Assembly (NCBI GenBank): GCA_964412195.1
Contig: CAYPNP010000011.1
Location: 62,001 to 126,000 of the forward strand
Reading direction: 5' to 3'
DNA from: CAYPNP01 sp964412195
GTDB taxonomy: Bacteria; Acidobacteriota; JAAYUB01
Length of the DNA stretch: 64,000 nt
Below are positions 23,835-31,982 of this stretch, in pieces; the first letter of the stretch is position 1, and every line of letters begins with the position of its first letter. The position numbers and the translations under genes were made by a program. The notes beneath the pieces are model-generated. The model had not been told where the DNA came from. It saw only the letters and a program-made list of their open reading frames with translations, and did not search any database.

Positions 23835-24641
23835 TTGAAAGATTTTATCGAAATCCAGGAGAACACCATCGACGAGATCATGACCAACGCCATGGTCCTG
23901 TTCCGCTTCAACGACCTCGGCTCCAAGATCGAGACCAGCCTGAACCGGGAGGTCAAGAAGGACACCGAGGAGGCTCCTGCCGGGGCGCCGATGCAGCTGC
24001 GGCTGAGGCTGCACAATCGCTTCAACATGGACCTCAACAACGTGTACGCCATGGAGGTCATCCCCCAAGGCAAGGGTTACGCCGTGGAGACCTCCGTCAA
24101 CGTGTACCACGACGACTTCAACCAGGACGATTTCAGCCAGTTGGTCCTGGACGTGTTCAGCGGGCCGCTGAAGGACGTGGACCTCGCCTTCATCCTGCGA
24201 CGCCTGGAGTTCAACTTCAAGAACACCCTGCTCCACTGGAAGGCCGCCAAGGAGAAGCAGTTCATCATCGATCCCGAAGTGGACCGTCTCAAGGAAATGC
24301 ACGACCTTTTCGCCCAGTTCCACGACCTCGCCAAAGCCCAGTTGCCCCCCCTGGCCAAGCGACCGGCGAAGGAGATGCTCACCTTCAACGCCGGGGTTAA
24401 CCTGGAACGGCGCGAGAAGATGGCCTACGCCAAGTCCAAGATCCTCAAGGTGCAGCACCGGATCAGCGGCGACAGCCTGGCCCTTCTCCAAGCCAATCCC
24501 CAGCTCTTCAGCGCCCTGGTGCTGGAGTACTGCATGGTGCCGCTGTTCCTGGCCAACGAACTCTACGTCATGAGCCTCATTTACAACCGCAAGCTGGCCG
24601 ACATCCGTAAGGTGCTGCTGAAGCGGGTCCAGGAGACGTGA
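23835..24641 (+). CDS. Conserved-looking hypothetical protein, 268 residues
   Basis: I do not recognise this protein. It starts with TTG at 23835, supported by AGGAGGT 4-5 bases upstream; the next in-frame ATG would remove 15 residues and has no such site. The chain is soluble. A strand-rich centre is followed by a highly helical second half with many Lys and Glu (for example DPEVDRLKEMHDLFAQFHDLAKA). The C-terminus is hydrophobic and helical (LFSALVLEYCMVPLFLANELYVMS). It overlaps the Smr gene by 4 bases (GTGA), so the two are probably translated together. Divergent from the heme cluster, 237 bases away. Confidence 0.75.
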   Translation: MKDFIEIQENTIDEIMTNAMVLFRFNDLGSKIETSLNREVKKDTEEAPAGAPMQLRLRLHNRFNMDLNNVYAMEVIPQGKGYAVETSVNVYHDDFNQDDFSQLVLDVFSGPLKDVDLAFILRRLEFNFKNTLLHWKAAKEKQFIIDPEVDRLKEMHDLFAQFHDLAKAQLPPLAKRPAKEMLTFNAGVNLERREKMAYAKSKILKVQHRISGDSLALLQANPQLFSALVLEYCMVPLFLANELYVMSLIYNRKLADIRKVLLKRVQET

Positions 24642-24979
24642 GCGGCCCGCATCCCCCGGGCCCCGGCGACGCGCCGGACGGCCCGGATCCCGGCCTCCCC
24701 GGGGACGAGCCTGTCGAGATCCCCATCGAAGACTTCATCGACCTGCACTCCTTCGCCCCGCGCGACATCCCGTCGGTGGTGGAGGAGTACCTACGGGCCG
24801 CCCACGCCCGCGGCTTCCACGAAGTCCGGTTGATCCACGGCAAGGGCATCGGCTTCCAGCGCGAGCGGGTGCGGCAGGTGCTGGCCCGGCTGGAGTTCGT
24901 GGCGGAATTCCACGACGCCCCGCCCGGGCGCGGGCACTGGGGGGCCACCGTCGTCACTTTGAAGATGGGCGGAGGATGA
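24638..24979 (+). CDS. Smr-domain protein
   Basis: A 113-residue protein. After a Pro/Gly/Asp-rich N-terminal stretch of about 25 residues comes a single Smr domain. FIDLHSFAPRDIPSVVEEYL carries the DLH motif, and VRLIHGKGIG carries the HGKG loop, both typical of Smr nucleases. Smr domains cut or bind branched DNA or, in newer work, collided-ribosome mRNA. The start is GTG overlapping the previous stop (GTGA). No MutS part is present, so this is a stand-alone small Smr protein. The stop codon is followed by a GGGAAGGACACGGGGACGGGG repeat. Confidence 0.88.
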   Translation: MSGPHPPGPGDAPDGPDPGLPGDEPVEIPIEDFIDLHSFAPRDIPSVVEEYLRAAHARGFHEVRLIHGKGIGFQRERVRQVLARLEFVAEFHDAPPGRGHWGATVVTLKMGGG

Positions 24980-25345
24980 GGGAAGGACACGGGGACGGGG
25001 AGAGGGAGACCGAACTTTGAACATTGAACATCGAACGTCGAACTCAATCCGCAATCCGAAATCCAAAATCAAACCACGAACCACACGAACCACACAAAAA
25101 GGTCCAAGCCGCCATCAACGTCCAAGCCGCCATCAACCACGAAAGACAGGAAACGCACGAAAGGCCTCCAATCTGAAAATAGTGGATTGCCCGGTTTGAA
25201 CTCCACACTCCGCACTCCGCATTTGGTCCAGCCCCGAATTCCTAATCCCAAGATTCCGAGCCCCGAGCCTCTAGTCCCGAACCTCTGGTCCTGAGTCCCG
25301 AGCCCCTAGCCCCGAGCCCCTCGGCCCCGGATCCCAGGTCCCCCT
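24980..25345. repeat. Composite intergenic repeat tract
   Basis: The 437-base gap after the Smr gene holds no gene that I can support. In order I see a GGGGACGGGGAG tract, GAACATTGAACATCGAAC units (25014-25040), AATCCGCAATCC units, ACCACGAACCACACG units (25073-25100), two direct copies of a TCCAAGCCGCCATCAAC unit, and a long run of CCCGAGCCCCTAGC units (about 25250-25325). Confidence 0.8.
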
Positions 25346-25416
25346 TCCTTCCCTTCCGCATCCAACGCCGATGTGGTATGCTGGATTCAACAGTCCGCCC
25401 CGCGAGGGACAACACC

Positions 25417-25983
25417 ATGATTCGACTATCCACCCTATTGCTGGTGATCTTTCTTTTCCAGTTTGCCTGCGGCGGGGAGTCCAACCCCGCCGACCGGAAG
25501 GAGGTGAGCGGCGCCATGAAATTCGCCCTTGCCAGTCCCTCATTCTTGGAGGGCCAGCCCATCCCGGTCCGCCACACGTGCGACGGGCCGGACCTTTCGC
25601 CCGCCCTGCAGTGGGGCACGCCCCCGCAGGGAACCCAGGGATTCGCTCTGATCTGTGACGATCCCGACGCGCCGGTCGGGACGTGGGTCCACTGGGTGAT
25701 CTTCAACATCCCGGCCGCCTCAACCGGCCTGCCGGAAAACGTGCCCAAGACGGCCGAGCTGCCGGACGGGAGCCTCCAGGGGACCAATGACTTCCGCCGC
25801 ATCGGCTACGGCGGGCCCTGCCCGCCGCCGGGCCCCGCCCACCGGTACTTCTTCAAGCTGTACGCGCTGTCGAAGGCGCTGCAGCTGCCGGCCGGCGCCA
25901 CCAAGGCGGACGTGCTCCGGGCCATGGAAGGCTCCGTGCTGGCCACGGCGCAGCTGATGGGCCGCTACGGCCGGAAGATGTAA
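25417..25983 (+). CDS. YbhB/YbcL-type PEBP family lipoprotein
   Basis: A 188-residue protein. The N-terminus has a lipoprotein signal (LLVIFLFQFACGG, Cys at about residue 18). The mature part follows the bacterial phosphatidylethanolamine-binding-protein family: IPVRHTCDGPDLSPALQW, then DDPDAPVGTWVHWVIFNIP, and a GYGGPCPPPGPAHRYFFKLYAL motif that lines the ligand pocket. These proteins bind anionic ligands; the true substrate in bacteria is uncertain. GAGGG lies 8 bases before the ATG. It is a single gene. The stop codon is followed by a repeat of ACCACGAACCACACGAACC type. Confidence 0.9.
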   Translation: MIRLSTLLLVIFLFQFACGGESNPADRKEVSGAMKFALASPSFLEGQPIPVRHTCDGPDLSPALQWGTPPQGTQGFALICDDPDAPVGTWVHWVIFNIPAASTGLPENVPKTAELPDGSLQGTNDFRRIGYGGPCPPPGPAHRYFFKLYALSKALQLPAGATKADVLRAMEGSVLATAQLMGRYGRKM

Positions 25984-25994
25984 CCGGGACTTAA

Positions 25995-26250
25995 CCACGA
26001 ACCACACGAACCACACAAACAGGGTCCAACCCCAATCCGGCTCCTGGATCGATGCATTTTCCTGAGCTCTATATTCGATTTCGGAGTGCGGATTGCGGTT
26101 TGTGGATTGCGGATTGCGGATTGATCTGAAATTTCAAATTTCAAATTTCAGATTTCAGATCCGTGTGGTTCGTGGAAAAGATTGCGGATTGCGGATTTCG
26201 GATTGTGGATTGAAGACCTTTCGTGTGTTTCGTGTATTTCGTGGTTCGTG
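25995..26250. repeat. Composite repeat tract between convergent genes
   Basis: ACCACGAACCACACG units (25995-26020) are followed by GGATTGCGGATTGC units (26085-26130), ATTTCAAATTTC units (26125-26160), a second GGATTGCGG block (26182-26215), and inverted CGTGTATTTCGTGGTTCGTGG units (26222-26250). The outer families form an inverted pair. The last unit holds the stop codon of the minus-strand gene at 26252. Confidence 0.8.
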
Positions 26251-26251
26251 G

Positions 26252-26734
26252 TTATCGCTTATAGCCGATCTTGCGGAGGAAGTCGTGGCGCCACTGCTGC
26301 TCGGCGGGCCCTTCGACTCCCTTGGGCGGGAAACCGTCGATCACGCCCAGGATCCCGCGGCCCAACTCGGATTCGGCCAGGATGGCTTCCACGGGATTGG
26401 CCGTGGCGCAGAAGACGGACACCGTCTCGTGGCAGTCCCGGATCTTGGGCAGCACGTTGAGGGGATAGGCGTCGCGCAGCAGGATCACGAAGGTGTGGCC
26501 GGCCCCGAGGGCCTGAGCGTTCCGGACGGCCGCCTCGCGCAGGGCGTCGTCGTTGCCGTCCCAGCGGATCAGGCAATCGCCCGACGCCTCGCAGAAGGCG
26601 ATACCGAACTTGATGCCGGGGGAAGAATTGACCATGGCCTCATAGAGGTCCTCCACCGTCTTGATGAAGTGGGACTGGCCGAGAATCAGGTTGCAGCCCT
26701 CGGGGATTTCCAGGGGGATCGTCATCAGCTCCAT
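26252..26734 (-). CDS. Adenosine-specific kinase family protein (PF04008 type)
   Basis: A 160-residue protein that follows the small archaeal and bacterial family named adenosine-specific kinase: IPEGCNLILGQSHFIKTVEDL, then KFGIAFCEASGDCLIRWDGND, HTFVILLRDAYPLNVLPKI and VFCATANPVEAILAE. The start at ATG 26734 is supported by AGGAGG 5 bases upstream; an earlier ATG lies before this site. The kinase activity is known for few members, so the role here is uncertain. The CPBP protease gene lies 46 bases upstream on the same strand and may share a transcript. The stop codon TAA is in a TAACCACGAACCACG repeat. Confidence 0.85.
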   Translation of the reverse strand: MELMTIPLEIPEGCNLILGQSHFIKTVEDLYEAMVNSSPGIKFGIAFCEASGDCLIRWDGNDDALREAAVRNAQALGAGHTFVILLRDAYPLNVLPKIRDCHETVSVFCATANPVEAILAESELGRGILGVIDGFPPKGVEGPAEQQWRHDFLRKIGYKR

Positions 26735-26780
26735 CAGCGCCTCCTGCATCAACCGTCTGGATAGTCCGGCCCGCGGCGAT

Positions 26781-27638
26781 CTACCGCGTAAACCAGTATA
26801 CCATCAGCACCGCCACGTTGAACAGGGCGTGCACCGCCACCGGCACCGGCAGCGCACCCCGCCACAGGTAAAAGATCCCGAACTCCAGGCCCAGCAGGGC
26901 CGTGACCACGATGGCGGCCGGCCCCTGCGGCGCGTGGGCCAGGCCGAAGACGACGCTCCACAGCAGCAGCCCCACCCAGGGCGACCAGAAGTAGGCCGCG
27001 GCGCGGCGGATGATGAAGGCGCGCTGGACCTCCTCCCGCAAGCCGCCGGCGACCACGCCGCTGACCAGGAACAGGGCCAGGTCCGACGGGGTGCGGATCA
27101 TGGCCAGGATCGGGTTGATCTGCTGGATCGCCTTCGCGTCCACCAGGGTGATGACCAGTTCGACCGCCCAGAGGGTGATGAAGACCACGGGCAGGCAGGC
27201 CGCCGTCGCCGCCAGTTCCCGCAGCCAGCCCGCCGCCGGCCGGAACCTCAGGTGCAGTGCCGGATTCCCCCGGTGGAGGCGCTGGAAGAGCGCCACCGCG
27301 CCCAGGATGAAGGCGGTGCTGATCATGAGGAAGACGAACAGGCCGTAGGGCCGAGCGTGGACGCCGTCGCGGCCCAGCCCGGTCAGCCAGCCGGCCAGCA
27401 GGACCGCCAGCACGTCGGTGAGGATGCCCGAAACGATGAGGATCTCCAACAGGGCCAGGGGGCGTTCGCCCGGCAGCGGCCCGGCCGGCCGCGGAGGCGG
27501 CGCTGGCGCTTCCACTCCCGCGCCAGAGGGCGCGACAAGCTCCCCGGGCGGCACGGCATTGGCAGATCCGCCGGAGGCGGCAGTTTCCGACTCGGACGTT
27601 TGTTTGGCTGGGTTTTCCGCCGGATCGCTCGGATGCAT
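26781..27638 (-). CDS. CPBP-family intramembrane metalloprotease
   Basis: A 285-residue membrane protein with about seven hydrophobic segments. The CPBP motifs are present: REEVQRAFII (EExxxR-like motif one, about residue 195), FGLAHAPQG (motif two, with the His) and VHALFNVAVL (motif three, near the C-terminus). Such proteins resemble type II CAAX proteases, but many bacterial members have unknown substrates. The N-terminal 60 residues are Pro/Ala-rich and probably cytoplasmic. GGGAG lies 9 bases before the ATG. It precedes the adenosine-kinase-like gene on the same strand. Motif one reads REEVQR, so the second Glu is retained. Confidence 0.85.
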   Translation of the reverse strand: MHPSDPAENPAKQTSESETAASGGSANAVPPGELVAPSGAGVEAPAPPPRPAGPLPGERPLALLEILIVSGILTDVLAVLLAGWLTGLGRDGVHARPYGLFVFLMISTAFILGAVALFQRLHRGNPALHLRFRPAAGWLRELAATAACLPVVFITLWAVELVITLVDAKAIQQINPILAMIRTPSDLALFLVSGVVAGGLREEVQRAFIIRRAAAYFWSPWVGLLLWSVVFGLAHAPQGPAAIVVTALLGLEFGIFYLWRGALPVPVAVHALFNVAVLMVYWFTR

Positions 27639-27741
27639 GGGCGCAGCTCCCGCGAAATTGCTCCCGCATTATAACGGCCCGTCCAATCCCGGCAAAAGGG
27701 AAAGGGACTGGAAACCATTTTATTTTTGTGACATCAGCGTC

Positions 27742-27747
27742 TATAAT
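27742..27747 (+). promoter_or_regulatory. Probable -10 element of the TonB-like gene
   Basis: A perfect TATAAT ends 30 bases before the ATG at 27778 in a locally AT-rich stretch. No good -35 is seen at the right distance. Confidence 0.5.
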
Positions 27748-27777
27748 ATGAAGAAAATCGCCCAAGGAGCCGACGCG

Positions 27778-28488
27778 ATGTCACGATCAGGCCTCAAAAC
27801 CGCGATCCTGCTGCTGGCCTTCGCCGCCGCGAGCCTGTTCCTGCTGGCCGAGCCGCTGAAGTGGCCGGCCTACACGAAGGACCAGCTGAACGACAAGAGC
27901 TTCGTCCAGGCGGAAACCCAGAAATACCAGGCCCTCCGCCAGGAGCTGGATGGCAAGCTGAAGTCCGCCAACGAACTCACCCAGGTCCCGCTGAAGAACG
28001 ACCTGCAGGTCGTCCACGGCGTGCTGGAAACCCTGAAATATGTGGCCGCCCACGGCTTCGATCCCAAGGACCCGGAGCTGGGCAAACTGGAGTATTTCCA
28101 GCACCAGAAGTACCCGCCGTTGCCGGTGAAGCCCAAGCCGCCCAAGAAGGTCGAGGAGAAGATCTACAACTTCGACGACCCGGCCATCAGTCCGCCCACC
28201 CCGAAGGAGAACCCGGCCGTGGACGTTCCGACCGAGCTCGTCGGGGACGGCCTGAACGGGGTCTTCATGTGCGAGTTCGTGATCGACGAGAAGGGCGTGC
28301 CGACCCGGCTGGCCATCAAGAAGGGCGTCAACAACCAGATCGACGCCCTGGCCATCGAGACCGTCCTGAACAAGTGGCGCTTCGAGCCCGGCACGCTGGA
28401 CGGCAAGCCGGTCAAGGTGCGGTACAAGCTGGCCATCCCCTTCAAGCTCCAGCCGCCGGCCAAGCCCACCGGAGAAGGCGGCAGGTAA
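27778..28488 (+). CDS. Exported protein with TonB C-terminal domain
   Basis: A 236-residue protein with an N-terminal hydrophobic segment (AILLLAFAAASLFLLA) that may be a signal peptide or an anchor. A helical middle part rich in Lys and Gln follows. The last 85 residues form a TonB-like domain: GVFMCEFVIDEKGVPTRLAI and VLNKWRFEPGTLDGKPVKVRYKLAIPF. The order matches the energy-transducer C-terminus, but the usual Pro-rich spacer is short. AAGGAG lies 8 bases before the ATG at 27778. An earlier ATG at 27748 has no Shine-Dalgarno site. A strong intrinsic terminator follows at 28523. Confidence 0.82.
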   Translation: MSRSGLKTAILLLAFAAASLFLLAEPLKWPAYTKDQLNDKSFVQAETQKYQALRQELDGKLKSANELTQVPLKNDLQVVHGVLETLKYVAAHGFDPKDPELGKLEYFQHQKYPPLPVKPKPPKKVEEKIYNFDDPAISPPTPKENPAVDVPTELVGDGLNGVFMCEFVIDEKGVPTRLAIKKGVNNQIDALAIETVLNKWRFEPGTLDGKPVKVRYKLAIPFKLQPPAKPTGEGGR

Positions 28489-28522
28489 CACCGCCTTTCC
28501 TTTCGAAATCGACAAACAACCG

Positions 28523-28548
28523 GGCGGCCTCTGTGGCCGCCTTATTTA
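28523..28548 (+). terminator. Intrinsic terminator after the TonB-like gene
   Basis: A 7-base GC stem (GGCGGCC and GGCCGCC) with loop TCTGT is followed by TTATTTATT. It starts 35 bases after the stop codon. Confidence 0.8.
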
Positions 28549-28550
28549 TT

Positions 28551-28890
28551 GCGGATCGCGGATTGCGGATTGCGGATTGGGGAGCCGGATCGGAACCGCA
28601 AAGGTGCCAAGTCCGTAAAGCAAGACTATCCATCATTCAACACGGATTTGACACGGATTTACGCGGATTTACGCGGATTCCAAACCTGTTTTCAAGTTGG
28701 ATCCCTGCTCATTCATGATGAAGATTTGGTTCGATCCGTGTGGATCCGTCTGAATCCGTGTTGATCCGCGTTGAATCGGATTTCTTACTTCGCTATCAGC
28801 GTTGACGGTTGAAAGCCTATTGATGGCTTTGCGGACTTGGCGCCTTTGCGGTTCCGATCCGGTTCCCCAATCCGCAATCCGCAATTATTC
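28551..28890. repeat. Nested palindrome, two hairpins one inside the other
   Basis: The outer arms are about 65 bases each (28551-28620 and 28825-28890). They start with GCGGATTGCGGATTGGGG and continue with an ACCGCAAAGGYGCC-type unit and its reverse complement. The inner arms are ACACGGATTTACGCGGATT units (about 28640-28680) and inverted ATCCGTGTTGATCCGCG units (about 28735-28785). The 396-base gap holds no gene. The outer right arm contains the stop codon of the RibD-like gene. Confidence 0.85.
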
Positions 28891-29568
28891 GATGGGCTTC
28901 ACCACCCGGTAGTGCAGGAAGAATTCGTCCTCGACGCGCTCGGAGTCCATCAACTCGAGTTGCAACCGGTGATCGAAGGGGAAGCCCGCTCCCGCGACGG
29001 GCGTCGGTGCCGTCGCGCCGCCGAGGATCACCGGGCACAGGGTCATGTAGATCTCGTCCACCAGCCCAGCCTCGAAGAAGAGGGCGTTCACCGTCCCGCC
29101 GCCCTCCACCAGGATTTCCCGCATGCCCCGGTCCGCCAGCTCAGCCACCAGTGCGGCCATGTCCGGCGGGTTCGCGAGGCGGATGAGCTCGGTGCGGGCC
29201 TTCCACCCCCGCGGCAGGGCGAACACCGGAGCCGCCGTGGCCACAAACACCCGCTGCAGCCCCTGCTGGCCCAGGCGCAGCCCGGCGGGGAGCCGCCCGC
29301 TGCGGCTCAGGATGCAGAGGTCGGGGTGGGGCCGGCGGCCCGCCTGCAGGCGCTCCCGCACCCGCTCGGCCGACCGCAGGTGGAACGGCGGGTCGTCGTG
29401 CCGCACCGTCACGGCGCCCACCACGATCACGTCGGCGCGGGCCCGGATCGCCTCCATCCGGCGGCGGTCCTCCCGCGAGGCGAAACCGGATCCCTTCCGG
29501 TCGGCGGTGGAAATCTTGCCGTCGGCGCTCATGGCGAAGTTGCAGAACACGGCGGGCTTCGATTCCAT
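28885..29568 (-). CDS. RibD C-terminal (dihydrofolate-reductase-like) domain protein
   Basis: A 227-residue protein that matches the reductase domain of RibD: VFCNFAMSADGKIST at the start, then RRRMEAIRARADVIVVGAVTVRHDDP, LVEGGGTVNALFFEAGLVDEIY, and a final LCPVILGGATAPT. It would use NADPH to reduce a pyrimidine or similar ring. The deaminase half of RibD is absent, so it may be a stand-alone reductase (ArfC/RED1-like) or an unrelated enzyme with this fold. The ATG at 29568 has GGAGGAAAGGA upstream. The stop codon TAA lies in a GGATTGCGGATTGC repeat. It diverges from the Ni-SOD gene. Confidence 0.85.
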   Translation of the reverse strand: MESKPAVFCNFAMSADGKISTADRKGSGFASREDRRRMEAIRARADVIVVGAVTVRHDDPPFHLRSAERVRERLQAGRRPHPDLCILSRSGRLPAGLRLGQQGLQRVFVATAAPVFALPRGWKARTELIRLANPPDMAALVAELADRGMREILVEGGGTVNALFFEAGLVDEIYMTLCPVILGGATAPTPVAGAGFPFDHRLQLELMDSERVEDEFFLHYRVVKPIE

Positions 29569-29802
29569 GCGTCCTTTCCTCCGATCGGCGTTGAGGCCCG
29601 CGGGACGGGATCGGATTCCGGACGTCCGGCGGCGTGCCCTCATCTTACCACGGCCTCCGGCGGCGTTCGACCCCGAGCTGCCGCCGGACGCGGAATCTTA
29701 CCCGGCGTTCCCGGCATCTGATCCGCGGGTGCGGCGCCGCTCCACTCTCGCTTGAAACCGCGGTCGCCCCCCGGAATCAATCCATTCCCAACGGAGGCTA
29801 CC

Positions 29803-30288
29803 ATGAAGACCATCGCGTCCGTCATCCTGTCCCTGTTCCTGTTCGCGCTGGCCGCCGCGCCGGTGCTGGCGCACTGCGAAATCCCCTGCGGCATCTACGG
29901 CGACAAGCTCCGCGTCCATCTCCTGGAGGAGGATATCCTGACGGTAGAGAAGTCCATACAGCAGATCAACGAGCTGTCCGCAGCCCCGGGAGACAAGAAT
30001 TACAACCAGCTGATCCGCTGGATCACCAACAAGGAGCAGCACGCCGACAAGATCCAGGAGATTGTCAGCCAGTACTTCCTGACCCAGCGCATCAAGCCGG
30101 CCGATCCCGCCGACAAGGCCAAGAGCGACCTGTACCTCCGTCAGCTCACCCTGCTCCACCAGATGCTGATCCAGGCCATGAAGGCCAAGCAGGGCACCGA
30201 CCTGAAGACCGTGGAGTCCCTCCGCCAGCTGTTGGCCGACTTCAACAAGGCCTACTTCGGCGAAGAGGAAAAGGCCCACACCCACTAG
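29803..30288 (+). CDS. sodN: Exported nickel superoxide dismutase
   Basis: A 161-residue precursor. Residues 1-23 are a classical signal peptide ending APVLA. The next residues are HCEIPCGIYGD, the nickel hook of Ni-SOD (known pattern HCxxPCGxY). Cleavage after Ala23 would leave His24 as the new N-terminus. That residue must be free, with Cys25 and Cys29, to bind Ni. The rest is the four-helix bundle (EQHADKIQEIVSQYF and others). The enzyme converts superoxide to H2O2 and O2, here in the periplasm. GGAGGC lies 6-7 bases before the ATG. No SodX-type protease gene is near, which fits use of the signal peptidase instead. Confidence 0.92.
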   Translation: MKTIASVILSLFLFALAAAPVLAHCEIPCGIYGDKLRVHLLEEDILTVEKSIQQINELSAAPGDKNYNQLIRWITNKEQHADKIQEIVSQYFLTQRIKPADPADKAKSDLYLRQLTLLHQMLIQAMKAKQGTDLKTVESLRQLLADFNKAYFGEEEKAHTH

Positions 30289-30620
30289 GGAGAGCCCCCC
30301 GCTCCGCCGCACGCACGTGCTTGCTTGGAAATAACCTGCCGCTCTCATCAGTAGCGGTATCGGAATCGGTATCGCAATCGATCCCAGTGTCGACCCCGAA
30401 TCCGATACCGATACCGACCCCGATAGGATCGCTTCATTTAGATACTCGGTCGTGTGCCTCAGAACATGTTCAATCGTGCTCGTAATCGACCGATGACGGG
30501 TGACCGGCGACCGATCGTACTCGTCGATCGTAATCGTGCTCGTAATCGTAATCGGATCAGGAAGTTCGCACAGAGGCGCGGAGGACGCAGGGCCAATCCT
30601 GGACGCAGATGAACGCGGAT
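30289..30620. repeat. Composite repeat tract: GGTATCGGAATCGG pair, GTGACCGG and CGTAATCG units
   Basis: After the sodN stop a GGTATCGGAATCGGTATCG array (about 30353-30383) faces its inverted partner (about 30395-30425). Then come GGTGACCGGCGACCG (30493-30515), CGTAATCGTGCTCGTAATCG (30510-30560) and CAGAGGCGCGGAGG units. I see no gene in this 554-base gap; its last 70 bases hold the hydrogenase promoter. Confidence 0.8.
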
Positions 30621-30775
30621 TCCCGCGGATCCGGCCGACAGGCCGCAGGCGCCGGCACCGGTGCCGGCTTCATTCCCTCCGTCCAAATCAAGCCTGCGGA
30701 ATACCGCTGCTCCATTTTGATTCCTCGTCAGCTCCTCCCGCTCTCCACTGACAGTGAAATTAAAAAACAAATATA

Positions 30776-30805
30776 TTGAAATCCGGCTGGCTCTATCTTT
30801 ATAAT
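30776..30805 (+). promoter_or_regulatory. Sigma70-type promoter of the hydrogenase operon
   Basis: TTGAAA (30776-30781) and a perfect TATAAT (30800-30805) are separated by 18 bases. The -10 box ends 37 bases before the hyaA ATG. Confidence 0.75.
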
Positions 30806-30842
30806 CCGCGACAGATTCCTACATTCTTAAAAAGGAGGCTCT

Positions 30843-31982
30843 ATGGCCGACTCCACGCCGTCCTTGTGGCAGGCGATGCAGGCCAAGGGGTACTCGCGCC
30901 GCGACTTCCTCCGCTTCTGCTCCTACGCGGCCGCCGTGGCGGGCATTCAGGCAGCAGGCCTGTCGAAGGTGGTCCACGCCCTCGAGACCAAGCCGCGCCC
31001 CCCCGTGGTCTGGCTCCATTTCCAGGAGTGCACCTGCTGCAGCGAGTCTTTCATCCGCTCCTCCCACCCCATCGTCGCCGATGTCGTCCTCGACCTGATC
31101 TCCCTGGATTACTCCCAGACGCTCCAGGCCGCCGCCGGCGCGCAGGCCGAGCAGTGCCTGCAGGACACCATGAAGAAGTACCCGGGCCAGTACATCCTGC
31201 TGGTGGAGGGCGCCGTGCCGCTGGCGGACGACGGCGTCTACTGCACCATCGCCGGGCGCTCCGCCCAGGCGATCCTGGAGGAGGCCGCCGCCGGCGCCGC
31301 CGCCGTGATCGCCTGGGGCAGCTGCGCCTCCAACGGCTGCATCCAGGCCGCCAGCCCCAACCCGACCGGGGCCACCCCCATCCACAAGATCCTGGGCAAG
31401 CCCGTGATCAACGTGCCGGGCTGCCCGCCCATCGCCGACGTCATGACCGGCATCGTCGCCCACATCCTGGTCATGGGCCATCCGCCCGAGCTGGACAGCC
31501 AGGGCCGCCCGAAGGAGTTCTACTCCCGGCGCGTCCACGACACCTGCTACCGCCGCCCCTACTATGACGCCGGCCTGTTCGTCGAGGCCTGGGACGACGA
31601 GAAGGCCCGCAAGGGATTCTGCCTCTACAAGATGGGCTGCCGCGGGCCGGTCACCTACAACGCCTGCTCGGTAACCCGCTGGAACGGCAACCTGAGCTAC
31701 CCGATCCAGTCGGGCCACGGCTGCATCGGCTGCAGCGAGGCCAACTTCTGGGACAACGGGCCGTTCTACCGGCACCTGGCCGCCTTCCCCGGCTTCGGGA
31801 TCGAGACCACGGCCGACACCATCGGCACCGTCGTCGGAGTGGGCGCCGTCGCGGGCGTGGCCGCCCATGCGATCAGTACCAACATCCGTAAGCGAAAATT
31901 GATCAAGGGCATGATGGAAGAAGCCCACGGCCCGGAGACTGCCGGGAAAGACAATCCCGCGGAAGGAGGTGAAGGCAGATGA
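30843..31982 (+). CDS. hyaA: [NiFe] hydrogenase small subunit, O2-tolerant type
   Basis: A 379-residue precursor with the Tat motif SRRDFLRFC and a hydrophobic run. The Fe-S subunit then opens with ECTCCSESFIRSSHP (cysteines 63, 65, 66). Further proximal-cluster residues are in WGSCASNGCIQAA (161 and 166) and VPGCPP (about 194). Standard enzymes have Gly at the positions of Cys65 and Cys166. Both extra cysteines mark the O2-tolerant group 1d enzymes of the HoxK/HyaA type. Medial and distal cluster residues are in CYRRP, CLYKMGC and GHGCIGCSE. A C-terminal membrane anchor (TIGTVVGVGAVAGVAAHAIS) is present. AAGGAGG precedes the ATG. The stop overlaps hyaB (ATGA). Confidence 0.96.
   Translation: MADSTPSLWQAMQAKGYSRRDFLRFCSYAAAVAGIQAAGLSKVVHALETKPRPPVVWLHFQECTCCSESFIRSSHPIVADVVLDLISLDYSQTLQAAAGAQAEQCLQDTMKKYPGQYILLVEGAVPLADDGVYCTIAGRSAQAILEEAAAGAAAVIAWGSCASNGCIQAASPNPTGATPIHKILGKPVINVPGCPPIADVMTGIVAHILVMGHPPELDSQGRPKEFYSRRVHDTCYRRPYYDAGLFVEAWDDEKARKGFCLYKMGCRGPVTYNACSVTRWNGNLSYPIQSGHGCIGCSEANFWDNGPFYRHLAAFPGFGIETTADTIGTVVGVGAVAGVAAHAISTNIRKRKLIKGMMEEAHGPETAGKDNPAEGGEGR

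Noticed and set aside
24980..25345. Possible CRISPR array
   Set aside because: Units are of mixed families and lengths, with no equal repeats or unique spacers of constant size, and no cas gene is in the window.
30289..30620. Small genes in the gap before the hydrogenase operon
   Set aside because: Short frames here are made of repeat units only and lack ribosome sites or recognisable motifs.
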